DNA of 55,592 bases from Alphaproteobacteria bacterium (GTDB lineage: Bacteria > Pseudomonadota > Alphaproteobacteria > SMXQ01), in assembly GCA_030831315.1 (NCBI GenBank), contig JAURLI010000034.1, positions 1-55,592 on the forward strand, written 5' to 3'. Each line of letters begins with the position of its first letter. Positions within the stretch are counted from its first letter, which is position 1. The notes beneath the pieces were generated by a model. That model was not told where the DNA came from and did not search any database. It was given only the letters and a program-made list of their open reading frames with translations. The position numbers were made by a program, and so were the translations under genes. Positions 26,377 through 35,651 of the stretch are shown here, in pieces.

Positions 26377-28197
26377 ATGCATCCCTACCGTACCCATACC
26401 TGCGGCCAGCTGCGCAAGAACGACATCGGTTCCGAGGTCCGCCTTGCGGGCTGGGTCCATCGCAAGCGCGACCACGGCGGCCTGTTGTTCGTCGACCTGC
26501 GCGATCATTACGGCATCACCCAGCTGGTGGTCGATACCGGCGAACCGGTGTTCAAGGCGCTCGACGATGTGCGCCTCGAATACGTGATCAGCGTGACCGG
26601 CAAGGTGGTGGCGCGCAGCGCCGAAACGGTCAACGACAAGCTGCCGACCGGCGAGATCGAAGTCGTCGTTGCCTCGGTCGAGGTGCTTTCGACGGCCGAA
26701 CCGCTGCCCCTTCAGGTCAACTCCGACACCGATTACGGCGAAGAAACCCGCCTGCGTTACCGTTTCCTCGATCTGCGCCGCGAAAAGATGCAGCGCAACA
26801 TGGTGCTGCGCTGCGAGGTAATTTCCTCCATCCGCCGCCGCATGACGGCCTCGGGCTTCCGAGAATTCCAGACCCCGATCCTGACCGCGTCCTCGCCCGA
26901 AGGGGCGCGCGACTATCTCGTGCCGTCGCGCACCCACCCGGGCCGGTTCTACGCGCTTCCCCAGGCGCCCCAGCAGTTCAAGCAGTTGCTGATGATCGCG
27001 GGCTACGACCGCTATTTCCAGATCGCGCCCTGTTTCCGCGACGAAGATGCCCGCGCCGACCGCTCGCCGGGCGAGTTCTACCAACTCGACGTCGAAATGT
27101 CGTTCTGCACCCAGGATGACGTCTTCGCCGGGCTCGAGCCGGTGCTCGCCGGGGTGTTCGAGGAATTCGGCAACGGCCGCCCCGTGACCAAGGCGCCGTT
27201 CCCGCGCATCGCCTATGACGATGCCATGCTGAAGTACGGCTCCGACAAGCCGGACCTGCGCAACCCGATCATCATTGCCGATACGACCGAGGTGTTTCGC
27301 GGCTCGGCCTTCTCGCTGTTCGCCAAGCTGATCGAAAAGGGCGCGGTCGTGCGTGCCATCCCGGCGCCCGGTGCGGCCAGCCAGCCGCGCAGCTTCTTCG
27401 ACAAGCTGAACGACTGGGCGCGCAGCGACATGGGCGCGGGCGGACTCGGCTACGTCGTCTTCGAGGGCGGCGAGGCCAAGGGCCCCATCGCCCGCCACCT
27501 GACGCCGGACCGCCTCGATCTTCTGCGCAAGACGGCGAACATCGGCGATGGCGACGCGGTGTTCTTTGCCGCCGGCGACAAGGCTGCTGCTGCCGGGCTC
27601 GCCGGGGCGGCGCGCACCCGCATTGGCGAAGAGTTGAACCTGATCGCCAGGGATCGCTTCGATTTCTGCTGGGTCGTCGATTTCCCGATGTTCGAGCGCG
27701 ATGAAGATACCAAGCAGATCATCTTCAGCCACAACCCGTTTTCCATGCCCCAGGGCGGGCTCGAGGCACTCGAGACCAAGGATCCGCTCGACATCAAGGC
27801 GTGGCAGTACGACATCGTCTGCAACGGCGTCGAACTGTCTTCCGGCGCCATCCGGAACCACAAGCCGGAAATCATGGAAAAGGCCTTCGCCATCGCCGGA
27901 TATTCGAAGGACGACCTCGAAAAGCGGTTCGGCGGCATGCTGTCGGCGCTGCGCTTCGGGGCGCCGCCCCACGGCGGCTCGGCGCCCGGCATCGACCGCA
28001 TCGTCATGCTGCTGGCCGACGAACCCAATATCCGCGAGGTCATCTTGTTCCCGATGAACCAGACGGCGCAGGATCTGATGATGGGCGCTCCCGCCGAAGT
28101 CGATCAGGTCCGCCTGCGCGAGTTGCACCTGCGTCTCGCACTGCCGCCGGCCAAAGCCAAGGGCGGCGAGGGCGAGGATTCGGGCAAATCCGGCTGA
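26377..28197 (+). CDS. aspS: aspartyl-tRNA synthetase
   Basis: Class II synthetase of 606 residues, a normal length for the bacterial type with the GAD insertion. It starts at ATG 26377 ([12 protein letters not shown]). The N-terminal OB-fold anticodon domain ([21 protein letters not shown], in part) is followed by motif 2 ([15 protein letters not shown]) and motif 3 ([18 protein letters not shown], in part). Since gatCAB is encoded 18 kb away, this enzyme may be non-discriminating and also charge tRNA-Asn with aspartate for later amidation; that is inference and depends on whether the genome lacks asnS. Confidence 0.97.
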   Translation: MHPYRTHTCGQLRKNDIGSEVRLAGWVHRKRDHGGLLFVDLRDHYGITQLVVDTGEPVFKALDDVRLEYVISVTGKVVARSAETVNDKLPTGEIEVVVASVEVLSTAEPLPLQVNSDTDYGEETRLRYRFLDLRREKMQRNMVLRCEVISSIRRRMTASGFREFQTPILTASSPEGARDYLVPSRTHPGRFYALPQAPQQFKQLLMIAGYDRYFQIAPCFRDEDARADRSPGEFYQLDVEMSFCTQDDVFAGLEPVLAGVFEEFGNGRPVTKAPFPRIAYDDAMLKYGSDKPDLRNPIIIADTTEVFRGSAFSLFAKLIEKGAVVRAIPAPGAASQPRSFFDKLNDWARSDMGAGGLGYVVFEGGEAKGPIARHLTPDRLDLLRKTANIGDGDAVFFAAGDKAAAAGLAGAARTRIGEELNLIARDRFDFCWVVDFPMFERDEDTKQIIFSHNPFSMPQGGLEALETKDPLDIKAWQYDIVCNGVELSSGAIRNHKPEIMEKAFAIAGYSKDDLEKRFGGMLSALRFGAPPHGGSAPGIDRIVMLLADEPNIREVILFPMNQTAQDLMMGAPAEVDQVRLRELHLRLALPPAKAKGGEGEDSGKSG

Positions 28198-28284
28198 TCC
28201 GGATAACTGCGCAAAATTTGCCGTAAATTGCTAATGCGCCGGGAACCCTTGTTTTTCGGCGGCAGCTAAAACTTTCAATGATTC

Positions 28285-28301
28285 CAACGCAAAAAGCGTT
28301 G
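28285..28301. repeat. 6-bp inverted repeat upstream of the SPOR lipoprotein gene
   Basis: CAACGC, five A residues, GCGTTG: a perfect 6-bp inverted repeat about 65 bases before the next start codon, in AT-richer DNA. It could be an operator or a small hairpin. No T-tract follows, so it is not a good terminator for aspS. Confidence 0.4.
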
Positions 28302-28364
28302 TCCGGTGGGGGCGTTAAAAGACACTATTAACTTGTGTCTGCAACATTGCCGTTCGGAGGCCCC

Positions 28365-29096
28365 ATGCGGCGATACTGCTTCAAACTGATGCCCTTGCTT
28401 GCGCTGGCCGCTTTTGTGGCGGCCTGTGCACCGGTGCCGTCGGCGATCGTGATCGCAGGCCATGCGCTCGACGGGGTCAGCTATGCCACCACTGGCAAGA
28501 GCGGTACCGATCATGTCATCTCGGTCGCCATGTCCGAGGACTGCGCCCTGCACCGCGTCCTGACCAAAAATCCGGTTTGCCGCAGCGATGAAGACCGCCA
28601 GACCGCGAGCCTGATCGATGGCGGCGAAATTCTGCCCGCTGGCGCTGGCGATCTGCCGGGGCTGCGTCCCGCCCCGGTTCCGGCCGCCGGCTTCGCGCCG
28701 GTGACGGTGGGGTCCCAGACGGCATCCTTGAGCGGCGACGCTGCGCCGTCCGATGCCGCGCCGAAGGCGGCCAAGGAGCCCTTCATCGATCCGATGGCGG
28801 CATGGGCGCCGGTCATGCGGCACACCTTCGTCGTCGTTGCCACTTATGACAAACGCGCGGAGGCCGAAAAGGCATCCCGTGCCATCTATAACGTTCCGGG
28901 TCACCCGCTCCTGCGTCCGAAGGTCGTCTCAACCCTGAACGACAAGCAGCCGGTGTATCGCCTCGTCGTCGGTCCGCTCGACAAGGACGGCGGCGATGAC
29001 CTGAAGCGGACCCTTGCCTCCAAGGGCTATGCCAGTGCCGCGGCCATGCCCGGCTGCGACGGGGCGGTCTCGATGGCCTGCGTCGACGCCAACTAA
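28365..29096 (+). CDS. SPOR-domain lipoprotein
   Basis: Exported protein of 243 residues. The start is ATG 28365 with GGAGG four bases before it. The signal ends in a lipobox-like FVAAC (Cys near residue 21), so a lipid-anchored envelope protein is likely. The C-terminal ~80 residues (HTFVVVATYDKRAEAEKA through VYRLVVGPL) look like a SPOR domain, which binds denuded glycan strands at the division septum. The middle is low-complexity Ala/Pro-rich linker. A bidirectional terminator follows. The SPOR call is from pattern, and the sequence is divergent. Confidence 0.75.
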   Translation: MRRYCFKLMPLLALAAFVAACAPVPSAIVIAGHALDGVSYATTGKSGTDHVISVAMSEDCALHRVLTKNPVCRSDEDRQTASLIDGGEILPAGAGDLPGLRPAPVPAAGFAPVTVGSQTASLSGDAAPSDAAPKAAKEPFIDPMAAWAPVMRHTFVVVATYDKRAEAEKASRAIYNVPGHPLLRPKVVSTLNDKQPVYRLVVGPLDKDGGDDLKRTLASKGYASAAAMPGCDGAVSMACVDAN

Positions 29097-29116
29097 CCCT
29101 TTTCCGCATCAAATGC

Positions 29117-29148
29117 AAAAAGCGCCGGGATCAAACCCGGCGCTTTTT
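29117..29148. terminator. bidirectional terminator
   Basis: AAAAAGCGCCGGG, loop ATCAAA, CCCGGCGCTTTTT: a perfect 13-bp inverted repeat with T runs on both strands. It serves the SPOR gene on the plus strand and the diguanylate cyclase gene on the minus strand. Confidence 0.93.
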
Positions 29149-29166
29149 ACTTGAGTGACTTCGCGG

Positions 29167-29955
29167 TTATTCGGCGGCGACGTTGTTCAGCGCAGCGGAG
29201 GATTTCTTGCGCTTGTTGACGTACATCGCCATGTCGGCACGGGCGACAAGGTTGGTTTCCTCGTCGTTGGGGCCGAAGGGTTCCACCCCGAAGGACGCGC
29301 TCACCTTGATTTCGTTGCCATGGTAGGAAACGATCGTGCGATTGACGACGCGGCTCAGCATCTGTGCGCGCTTGATGCCGTCCCGCCAGTTGGTCTGGAT
29401 CATCAGCACGGCAAATTCGTCGCCGCCGAGGCGGGAGACGACGTCGGTTTCGCGGACCTCGGCTTCGATAACCCTGGCAAGCTGCTTGAGGACATAGTCC
29501 CCGACATGATGGCCGAAGGTGTCGTTAATGGTCTTGAAGTTATCGAGATCGCAGAAAACCAGAACTCCCTGATCACCGTAACGGTTGGCAGCAGCCAGCG
29601 TGCGACGAAGCTGTTCGTTGAAGCCGCGCCGGTTGCGCAGGCCGGTCAACTCGTCGGTGAGGGTCAGGTTTTCGAGATAGGCGATACGTGCGGACTGTTC
29701 GGCAAGAAAACTCTCGACCTCTTCAGCCGCGCCGAGAGCCTGTTCGACCAGGGCCAGCCGAGCGGGTGCAGTCCGGCGGCGGTCTTCAGATGCCGTAGCG
29801 GCTTTCTTTGCCGACGTCTTCGGGGCGTCCTCGCTTGTCTCCGACGGACCGCCGATGGTGTCGATCAGGCGGCCGACGGCACTGCCGATCTCCTTGAGAA
29901 GGCGCTGATCGCCCTGGGAGCGGGGGGTGCTCGATTTTGTCTTCATCGTCTTCAT
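29167..29955 (-). CDS. diguanylate cyclase (GGDEF)
   Basis: Enzyme of 262 residues that makes cyclic di-GMP from two GTP. The start is ATG 29955, with GAGG seven bases upstream. A canonical GGDEF site (SRLGGDEFAVL) is preceded by an intact inhibitory I-site RxxD (RETD) five residues earlier, so product inhibition is expected. The N-terminal half has no recognisable sensor domain: a Ser/Lys-rich stretch, then a helical segment likely to form a coiled coil (about residues 65-100). No signal or membrane segment is seen, so it is cytoplasmic. Confidence 0.93.
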   Translation of the reverse strand: MKTMKTKSSTPRSQGDQRLLKEIGSAVGRLIDTIGGPSETSEDAPKTSAKKAATASEDRRRTAPARLALVEQALGAAEEVESFLAEQSARIAYLENLTLTDELTGLRNRRGFNEQLRRTLAAANRYGDQGVLVFCDLDNFKTINDTFGHHVGDYVLKQLARVIEAEVRETDVVSRLGGDEFAVLMIQTNWRDGIKRAQMLSRVVNRTIVSYHGNEIKVSASFGVEPFGPNDEETNLVARADMAMYVNKRKKSSAALNNVAAE

Positions 29956-30197
29956 CCTCGTTCCTCGCCCGTCGCCGGTTGGCGCAAGAGCCAGGTTTCG
30001 TCCAGACACACATATCCTGTCACCGGATTAGCAATGGGCGTGCCAAAACAAATTATCCATAAAAAACATGCAGTTAAAGAATGCGACGGGCGCGTTTGAC
30101 CTATCGCTTTCGGTGGGGGGCGGCGGCGTTTTGCCGGGTGACGGCAGGAATTGCCGGTTCCGGGCAGCTATCTCCGGGGGCCAAAGGATGTGATAAT

Positions 30198-30224
30198 CCG
30201 GACCTCAGATCACGGGAGGTCCGG
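30198..30224 (+). promoter_or_regulatory. hairpin sequestering the Shine-Dalgarno of the EipB gene
   Basis: CCGGACCTC (30198-30206), a 9-base loop, and GAGGTCCGG (30216-30224) form a perfect 9-bp stem that ends exactly at the TTG start codon. Four bases of the GGGAGG ribosome-binding site (30214-30219) lie in the right arm. In RNA this would hide the site from the ribosome. Whether it acts as a thermosensor, a protein-binding site or simply lowers translation is unknown. Confidence 0.6.
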
Positions 30225-31055
30225 TTGAGATTTCATGTCCTTGCAGGCTTTGTCGCGGTTGCTGCCGGATGGCTCGCGCCCTGGGGCGCGGATCCGGCAA
30301 TGGCTCAAGGGGCCCGGTCGACCAAGGTCGATATAGCGCCCCACCGTGCCGTCTATGTTCTTGAGCTTGGCCGGACGCGGCAGGGCGGCAACGTCCACCG
30401 CGCCCAAGGCGCGCTGGTCATGGAATGGGCCAAGTCATGCAGCGGCTGGACCGTCAAGCAGCGCCTCAGGCTCAATCTCACCGATGGCGAGGGCAATACG
30501 GTCGAAACCGATTCCAATTTTTCCAGCTTCGAGGCGATGGATGGCCTCAGCTATCGCTTTACCACGCGCAACACCCGCGGCGGCCAGGTGACCGAGGATC
30601 TGCAGGGCAGCGCCCGCATCGACGCTGGGGGCAAGGGCACCGCCGATTTCAGCCAGCCCAAGGGTACGCGTTACGACCTGCCCAAAGGCACGCTGTTCCC
30701 GACCCGCCACATGATGGACCTGATTGCCGCCGCGAGACGGGGCGAGCGCGTTGCCTACCGAACCATCTTCGACGGGGCCAGCCTCGACGGGCCGCTCGGG
30801 GTCAATGCGGTGATGGGGCAGTATCGGGCCAAGGCGACGGGGAGCTGGGCGCGCGAGCCGCTGACCAACCGGCCGTCGTGGTACATGCGGCTGGCCTTCT
30901 TCCCGCTCAAGGAATCCAAGGCTGAACCCGATTACGAGCTGGGGCTGCGGGTCTTCGACAACGCGGTCGCGGATGATTTCGAGCTCGACTATGGCTCGTT
31001 CACGATCCGGGCGAAGATGGAAAAGATCGACGCGCTGGAGCGGCCCAAGTGCTAG
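30225..31055 (+). CDS. eipB: EipB-like periplasmic envelope-integrity protein (DUF1849)
   Basis: Periplasmic protein of 276 residues, DUF1849/EipB family, which forms a beta-spiral and is needed for envelope integrity in Brucella. The start is TTG 30225, chosen because GGGAGG sits five bases upstream and because it yields a proper signal peptide (LRFHVLAGFVAVAAG, ending near PAMAQ). The two conserved cysteines that form a disulfide in the family are present as Cys72 (KSCSGW) and the very last residue Cys276. Family motifs include HRAVYVLEL and GTLFPTRHM. It stands between a divergent GGDEF gene and a convergent carbonic anhydrase gene. Confidence 0.87.
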   Translation: MRFHVLAGFVAVAAGWLAPWGADPAMAQGARSTKVDIAPHRAVYVLELGRTRQGGNVHRAQGALVMEWAKSCSGWTVKQRLRLNLTDGEGNTVETDSNFSSFEAMDGLSYRFTTRNTRGGQVTEDLQGSARIDAGGKGTADFSQPKGTRYDLPKGTLFPTRHMMDLIAAARRGERVAYRTIFDGASLDGPLGVNAVMGQYRAKATGSWAREPLTNRPSWYMRLAFFPLKESKAEPDYELGLRVFDNAVADDFELDYGSFTIRAKMEKIDALERPKC

Positions 31056-31065
31056 GCCGCGCCGC

Positions 31066-31713
31066 CTAGGCCAGGCGGAATTCGCCGCTCGCGCGGTCCC
31101 AGACCAAAAGCCGCCCGGAAGCGATTTCAAAATGGGCCCCGACCAGCGCCAGCGAACCATCGGCGACGTGCTTGCTGACGATGGGCATGGTCATCAGGTT
31201 CGACATCGAATAGCGTACGGTTTCCAGCTCGATCAGTCGGCCCCGGTCCTGATCTCCCTCGGCGGCGGCAAGCGCCGGCGCCTTGGCGCGGCACAGATCC
31301 GTTACCGGGGCGATCCAGCGCCCGACATGGGGATTGTCGTCACCGGAAGAAACGGGGGCACCCGACTGGGCCGCGGCTATGGCTGCCTTGACGCCGCCGC
31401 AATCGCCGTGCCCGAGAACCAGGATTCGTTTCACTTTCAATGTGCCGACCGCGAATTCGACCGCCGCTGCGGTCGAAATTTCGGCGCTGTCCTCGCTGCC
31501 CCAGGGGGGAACAAGGTTGGCGACATTGCGCAGCACGAACATTTGTCCCGGTCCTGCGCTGAAGATTGTCGCCGGATCCACGCGCGAATCGCAGCAGGCC
31601 ACGACCAGGGTATGGGGCTTCTGGCCGCGTTCACCCAGCCGGCGGTACAGTGCCGCGTCTTCCGCATAGCGGCCGCCGCGAAAATCCTTGTATCCGCTGA
31701 GGAGTTCTTCCAT
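31066..31713 (-). CDS. beta-class carbonic anhydrase
   Basis: Interconverts CO2 and bicarbonate. The 215-residue protein has the beta-class zinc site: Cys40 in VACCDSR (Asp42 and Arg44 form the Asp-Arg dyad) and the His and Cys of LGHGDCGG. The second residue of the usual C-S/A-D-S-R motif is Cys here. The N-terminus (SGYKDFRGGRY) and the C-terminus (HFEIASGRLLVWD) match the Can/CynT branch. No cyanase or transporter gene is next to it, so a general bicarbonate-supply role is likely. Confidence 0.94.
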   Translation of the reverse strand: MEELLSGYKDFRGGRYAEDAALYRRLGERGQKPHTLVVACCDSRVDPATIFSAGPGQMFVLRNVANLVPPWGSEDSAEISTAAAVEFAVGTLKVKRILVLGHGDCGGVKAAIAAAQSGAPVSSGDDNPHVGRWIAPVTDLCRAKAPALAAAEGDQDRGRLIELETVRYSMSNLMTMPIVSKHVADGSLALVGAHFEIASGRLLVWDRASGEFRLA

Positions 31714-31945
31714 GCCTAGGCTCCGGGACGGTTGAAAATGGCGGTTTCTTATACCTTCGCAAAGCCCTGAGAACCATGCGATTTTATAGTTAACGCGGGC
31801 GCCCCCGCCGGGTTATTACTAGCGAAATGTTAAGCCTTGGTGGCGAGGATGAGGCAAGAGAAGAACCGCCAGACCGCTTGGGCCCGGACTCGCAAGCCGG
31901 CGGAGAGGGGGCGGACAAAGTGCTTTTGAATCAAGGGGGAAGAAC

Positions 31946-32311
31946 ATGTCCCGAAAAGTTCTCATTGTTGAGGACAACGATCTCAACATGAAGCTCTTCA
32001 ACGACCTTCTTGAGGCGCATGGGTATGACACCGTGCAGACCAAGAACGGCCTTGAAGCGGTGGGGCTTGCCCGGCAGCACCATCCCGATCTCATCTTGCT
32101 CGATATTCAGCTTCCAGAAATTTCCGGTCTTGAGGTTACCCGCCAGTTGAAGGCGGATACGGAGCTGAAGGCGATCCCGGTCATTGCCGTCACGGCATTC
32201 GCCATGAAAGGCGACGAGGAAAAAATTCGCGAGGGCGGTTGCGAGGCTTACATTGCCAAGCCCATTTCCGTCGCGACTTTCATGGAAACCATCCAGAGGG
32301 TCTTGAAGTAG
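31946..32311 (+). CDS. divK: single-domain response regulator DivK
   Basis: Stand-alone receiver protein of 121 residues that relays phosphorylation in the DivJ-PleC-DivL network controlling CtrA in alphaproteobacteria. The phospho-acceptor is Asp53 (LILLDIQLP), the same position as in Caulobacter. Acidic residues Glu9/Asp10, the Thr in AVTAFAMKG and Lys in IAKPIS complete the site. pleD follows after 4 bases, the same order as in Caulobacter, which supports the assignment over a generic receiver. The 232-base upstream region separates it from the divergent carbonic anhydrase gene. Confidence 0.95.
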   Translation: MSRKVLIVEDNDLNMKLFNDLLEAHGYDTVQTKNGLEAVGLARQHHPDLILLDIQLPEISGLEVTRQLKADTELKAIPVIAVTAFAMKGDEEKIREGGCEAYIAKPISVATFMETIQRVLK

Positions 32312-32315
32312 CGCC

Positions 32316-33722
32316 ATGTCAGCTCGCGTCCTGGTGGTCGACGACCTTCCCGCCAATATCAAGGTTCTCGAGGCCAAACTCACCGCCGACTACTTTACCG
32401 TCGTCACTGCTTCGAACGGCATCGACGCACTCAGGCTGGCTGAGAGCGAGTCCCCCGATATCATTCTTCTCGACGTTATGATGCCGGGGATGGACGGATT
32501 CGAGGTTTGCCGCCGCCTCAAGGGCGATTTAAAGACATCCCATATTCCCGTCGTCATGGTGACGGCGCTTTCCGATATCAGCGACCGGGTCACGGGGCTC
32601 GAATCCGGTGCCGACGACTTCCTGACCAAGCCGGTCAACGACGTGACCCTGTTCGCGCGCATCCGTTCGCTCTCGCGCATGAAGCGCGCCATGGACGAAT
32701 GGCGTATGCGCGAAGAAACCTGCGACCGTTTCGGCGTCATGGCGACGATGGCGGGTGCCAGCGAAATGGACCAGCCGACCGGTGCCGTGCTCATCGTCGA
32801 GCCCGACGAGTTCACCGGCGAACGCCTTGCCACCGCGCTCGAGGCCCAGGGGCATCAGACCGCCTGCGTCGAGACCGCCGAGCAGGCATTCGAAGCGATT
32901 AAGAATGGCACTTTCGACCTGGTGATCGTCAGTCTCTACCTCGACGATGGTGACGGCCTCAGGTTCACCTCCCGCCTGCGCGCAGAGGATTCGACCCGGA
33001 CCCTGCCGGTCCTGCTGGTCATCGAGCCCGAGGAAATCGGCGGCCTCGCCAAGGGTTTTGAAATCGGCGTGAACGACTATCTGGTGCGCCCGGTCGATGC
33101 GAACGAACTCAAGGCGCGTACCCGCACGCAGCTTCGCCAAAAGCGCTATCGCGACGACCTGCAGGACAACTACCGGCGCAGCCTGTCCATGGCGCTGACC
33201 GACGATCTGACCGGATTGCATAACCACCGCTATCTTTCCGCGCATCTGCAGACGGCGCTGGAGCGCGCGGCGGAGCAGCACAAGCCGATCAGTCTTTTGA
33301 TGCTGGATCTCGATTTTTTCAAGTCGGTCAACGATACCCACGGTCATTCGGTCGGCGACAATGTCCTCAAGGAACTGGCGCGCCGCATGGTGCGGAACCT
33401 GCGTGAATTCGACATGGCGGCCCGCCTCGGCGGCGAAGAATTCGTCATCGTCATGCCCGAATGCGAGCCCGACATCGCGGCAAAGGTCGCCGAGCGCTTG
33501 CGCCACATCATCGCTGACCAGCCTTTTGACGTGGGAGCGGCGGCAGGCCCGCTCGACATCACGGCATCCATCGGCGTGGCTTCGTCGAAGGATGGAAAGA
33601 CGACGGCACAGGCGATCATGGAAGCGGCGGATAAGGCGCTTTACGCGGCCAAGCGCGGCGGGCGCAACCGCGTCGAGTCGCAGGCTTCGGATTCAAGGGC
33701 CGATATCGCCGGAACCGTTTGA
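32316..33722 (+). CDS. pleD: response regulator / diguanylate cyclase PleD
   Basis: Cell-cycle diguanylate cyclase of 468 residues with order REC-REC-GGEEF. The first receiver has phospho-acceptor Asp53 (IILLDVMMPGMDG). The second (about residues 155-275) has Ser in place of the acceptor Asp (DLVIVSLYL), so it is an adaptor-type receiver as in known PleD. The GGDEF domain reads RLGGEEFVIVMPE, with an I-site RxxD (REFD) five residues before it. Four bases after divK, so a shared operon. A terminator follows the stop. Confidence 0.96.
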   Translation: MSARVLVVDDLPANIKVLEAKLTADYFTVVTASNGIDALRLAESESPDIILLDVMMPGMDGFEVCRRLKGDLKTSHIPVVMVTALSDISDRVTGLESGADDFLTKPVNDVTLFARIRSLSRMKRAMDEWRMREETCDRFGVMATMAGASEMDQPTGAVLIVEPDEFTGERLATALEAQGHQTACVETAEQAFEAIKNGTFDLVIVSLYLDDGDGLRFTSRLRAEDSTRTLPVLLVIEPEEIGGLAKGFEIGVNDYLVRPVDANELKARTRTQLRQKRYRDDLQDNYRRSLSMALTDDLTGLHNHRYLSAHLQTALERAAEQHKPISLLMLDLDFFKSVNDTHGHSVGDNVLKELARRMVRNLREFDMAARLGGEEFVIVMPECEPDIAAKVAERLRHIIADQPFDVGAAAGPLDITASIGVASSKDGKTTAQAIMEAADKALYAAKRGGRNRVESQASDSRADIAGTV

Positions 33723-33746
33723 AAGACCATTTTCCCTGCGACCAAC

Positions 33747-33772
33747 AAAAAAGCCGGCAAGTGCCGGCTTTT
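33747..33772. terminator. bidirectional terminator between pleD and rpmG
   Basis: An A run, GCCGGC, loop AAGT, GCCGGC and TTTT form a symmetrical stem with U-tracts on both strands, 25 bases after pleD and about 30 bases beyond the rpmG stop. Confidence 0.85.
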
Positions 33773-33801
33773 CATTTTTAGCGGTCTGCCCGAGAGGGCC
33801 G

Positions 33802-33969
33802 CTACTTGATCTTCGTTTCCTTGAAGATCGTGTGCTTGCGCGCGACCGGGTCGTACTTGCGCATCTCGAGCTTTTCCGTCTTGGTGCGCGGGTTCTTCTT
33901 GGCCACATAGAAAAAGCCCGTGCCCTCGGAGGATTCGAGCTTAATGACGATGGTATTCGACTTGGCCAT
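33802..33969 (-). CDS. rpmG: 50S ribosomal protein L33
   Basis: A 55-residue gene. The translation begins [18 protein letters not shown] and continues [20 protein letters not shown], then ends [12 protein letters not shown], a full L33 sequence. It lacks the CxxC zinc pairs, so it is the zinc-free (C-) form of L33. It is transcribed alone and faces pleD across the shared terminator. Confidence 0.96.
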   Translation of the reverse strand: MAKSNTIVIKLESSEGTGFFYVAKKNPRTKTEKLEMRKYDPVARKHTIFKETKIK

Positions 33970-34075
33970 AACAGAACTCTCGCGGCTTGGATTGCGGACC
34001 GCCGGAAGATAGCGATCCCCGCCCCGATGTCAAGCCGGGCGCGGGGAAAAGTCTGAAAGCCGCAGTTTCAAAGGG

Positions 34076-35650
34076 TTAGCGGCTGGCGCCGTTGCCCGGC
34101 CGGCGGCGTGCCAAGGCCGGGACCGAGGCACTGACGGCCCGGGCATAGAGGGTGGGATCGCCCAGGACCTCGGCGGCGAGTTCAAGGTCACGGGCGGGCT
34201 TTTCGCTGGTTTTCGGGCAACGCTGGCGCAGGGTCGTGGCGCTTTCGGCGTCATATCCCGAATGGGCGCGCCAGGCGGCAAGCACGATGCCGTTATCGAG
34301 CGCATGGCGCTGGAGCGCACCGTGAGGGCTTGAGCCGAGCCGGGCCGTGCAGAAGTTGGGCATGACCCCGAGGTTTTCGAGGGCATAGCCCGACGGCGCG
34401 TGGAACCGCGACCAGGTCAGGATCAGTTCGCCGTCATTGGGCAGGCGGGTAATGTTCTGCACCGTGCCCTTGCCGTAGGAGTTTGATCCGACGATCACGG
34501 CGCGGCCCTGGTCCTGCAGGGCGGCAGCGACGATCTCGGCCGCCGAGGCCGACTGGCCATTGATCAGCGCCACCACGGGCAAGCGCGTCACGATATCCCG
34601 GCCCGAGGCATTGAAGATCTGGTAGCTGTCGGGATGGCGCCCGCGGGTTGAGACGATACGTCCCCGGCCGAGAAAGCTGTCGGCAACCGCGACTGCCTGA
34701 TCGAGCAAACCGCCCGGGTTGCCGCGCATATCGAGGACGATGCCCTGCGGCCGCGGCTTCGCCTTGTTGACGCGGTCGAGCACGCGGTTGAGATTGCGCG
34801 CGGTGCGCTGGTTGAATCCGCTGAGCGTGATGACGGCGATTTTGCCGTCAAGCTTGAGATGCACGGTCTCCGACACGATCAGCGACCGGCGCAATGTGAT
34901 CGTGATGGGGTCGGGCACCGACTTGCGACGCACCATCAGCGTTGCCAGGCTGCCGACTTCACCGCGCAGGTACCAGATGATTTCATCGCGGTCGAGATCA
35001 TCGAGGGCAACGCCATCGACCTTCAAGACGACGTCCCCGGCCTTGAGGTCGCTCGATTCGGCGGGGGTATCGGGCAGGACGGATATGATCTCCGGCAAGC
35101 CGTGATCGAAATTCAGGCGTATCCCGACGCCACCGAAGCCCTCGCGCTGGGCGCGGTAGTCGCGGGCCGAGCGCAGCCCCGCATAGCGCGAATGCCGGTC
35201 GAGGTCAGCGAGGGCGTCGTTGAGGACGGCTTTGTAGATATCCTCGGCATTGGCGGCGCGGAGCCTATCGGACAGCGGGCGCGTGGCATCGATGACGCGG
35301 GTCGTCAGCCGGGCCCATCCATCGACGTCATCGCCCGGAGGCGCTGCGAAACGCGCGATTTCGCCGCCGGCAAGGGCGATGTGGATGATATTGCCGTTGC
35401 GCGAGACCGAAAGCCTTTCATCGAAGCTGGCGAGGCCCTTTATGCCGCGCAGGGCGAAATCGGAGGAATCGAGGGGCTCGATATACTTGTCGAAGACGTT
35501 TTCATAGGCCTTGGCGAAAACGCGCTGCGCTTGATCGGGAACGTATTCGCGCGTCGCGCGCGGCCCAAGGCTGGTGCAGGCGGAAAGGAAGGCGACCGCC
35601 GACACCGCAAGGATGCGGACCGCTGCGGAGCGATGCGCCATCCCCGTCAT
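34076..35650 (-). CDS. S41 family peptidase with PDZ domain (lipoprotein)
   Basis: C-terminal processing-type protease of about 524 residues. The N-terminal signal ends in a lipobox-like FLSAC (Cys near residue 25), so it is probably membrane-anchored in the envelope. A PDZ domain (about residues 175-255, SDLKAGDVVLKVDGVAL) precedes the S41 core. The catalytic Ser lies in NGQSASAAE and the Lys in NSYGKGTVQ, the Ser-Lys dyad of the Tsp/CtpA family. ATG 35641 is an alternative start three codons later. The gene is 1 base after DUF983, so they are cotranscribed. Substrate unknown. Confidence 0.88.
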   Translation of the reverse strand: MTGMAHRSAAVRILAVSAVAFLSACTSLGPRATREYVPDQAQRVFAKAYENVFDKYIEPLDSSDFALRGIKGLASFDERLSVSRNGNIIHIALAGGEIARFAAPPGDDVDGWARLTTRVIDATRPLSDRLRAANAEDIYKAVLNDALADLDRHSRYAGLRSARDYRAQREGFGGVGIRLNFDHGLPEIISVLPDTPAESSDLKAGDVVLKVDGVALDDLDRDEIIWYLRGEVGSLATLMVRRKSVPDPITITLRRSLIVSETVHLKLDGKIAVITLSGFNQRTARNLNRVLDRVNKAKPRPQGIVLDMRGNPGGLLDQAVAVADSFLGRGRIVSTRGRHPDSYQIFNASGRDIVTRLPVVALINGQSASAAEIVAAALQDQGRAVIVGSNSYGKGTVQNITRLPNDGELILTWSRFHAPSGYALENLGVMPNFCTARLGSSPHGALQRHALDNGIVLAAWRAHSGYDAESATTLRQRCPKTSEKPARDLELAAEVLGDPTLYARAVSASVPALARRRPGNGASR

Positions 35651-35651
35651 G

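Noticed and set aside
25828-28128. A 766-codon open frame on the minus strand opposite aspS
   Set aside because: It mirrors aspS and its translation is biased in composition with no family features.
28198-28364. A small RNA or short gene between aspS and the SPOR lipoprotein gene
   Set aside because: No open frame with a ribosome-binding site and no terminator-bounded structure beyond one 6-bp inverted repeat; it is read as a promoter region.
31714-31945. CtrA-binding sites (TTAA-N7-TTAA) upstream of divK
   Set aside because: TTAA occurs twice but never with the required second half at the right spacing. Two GANTC sites are present, but this is too common to support CcrM control.
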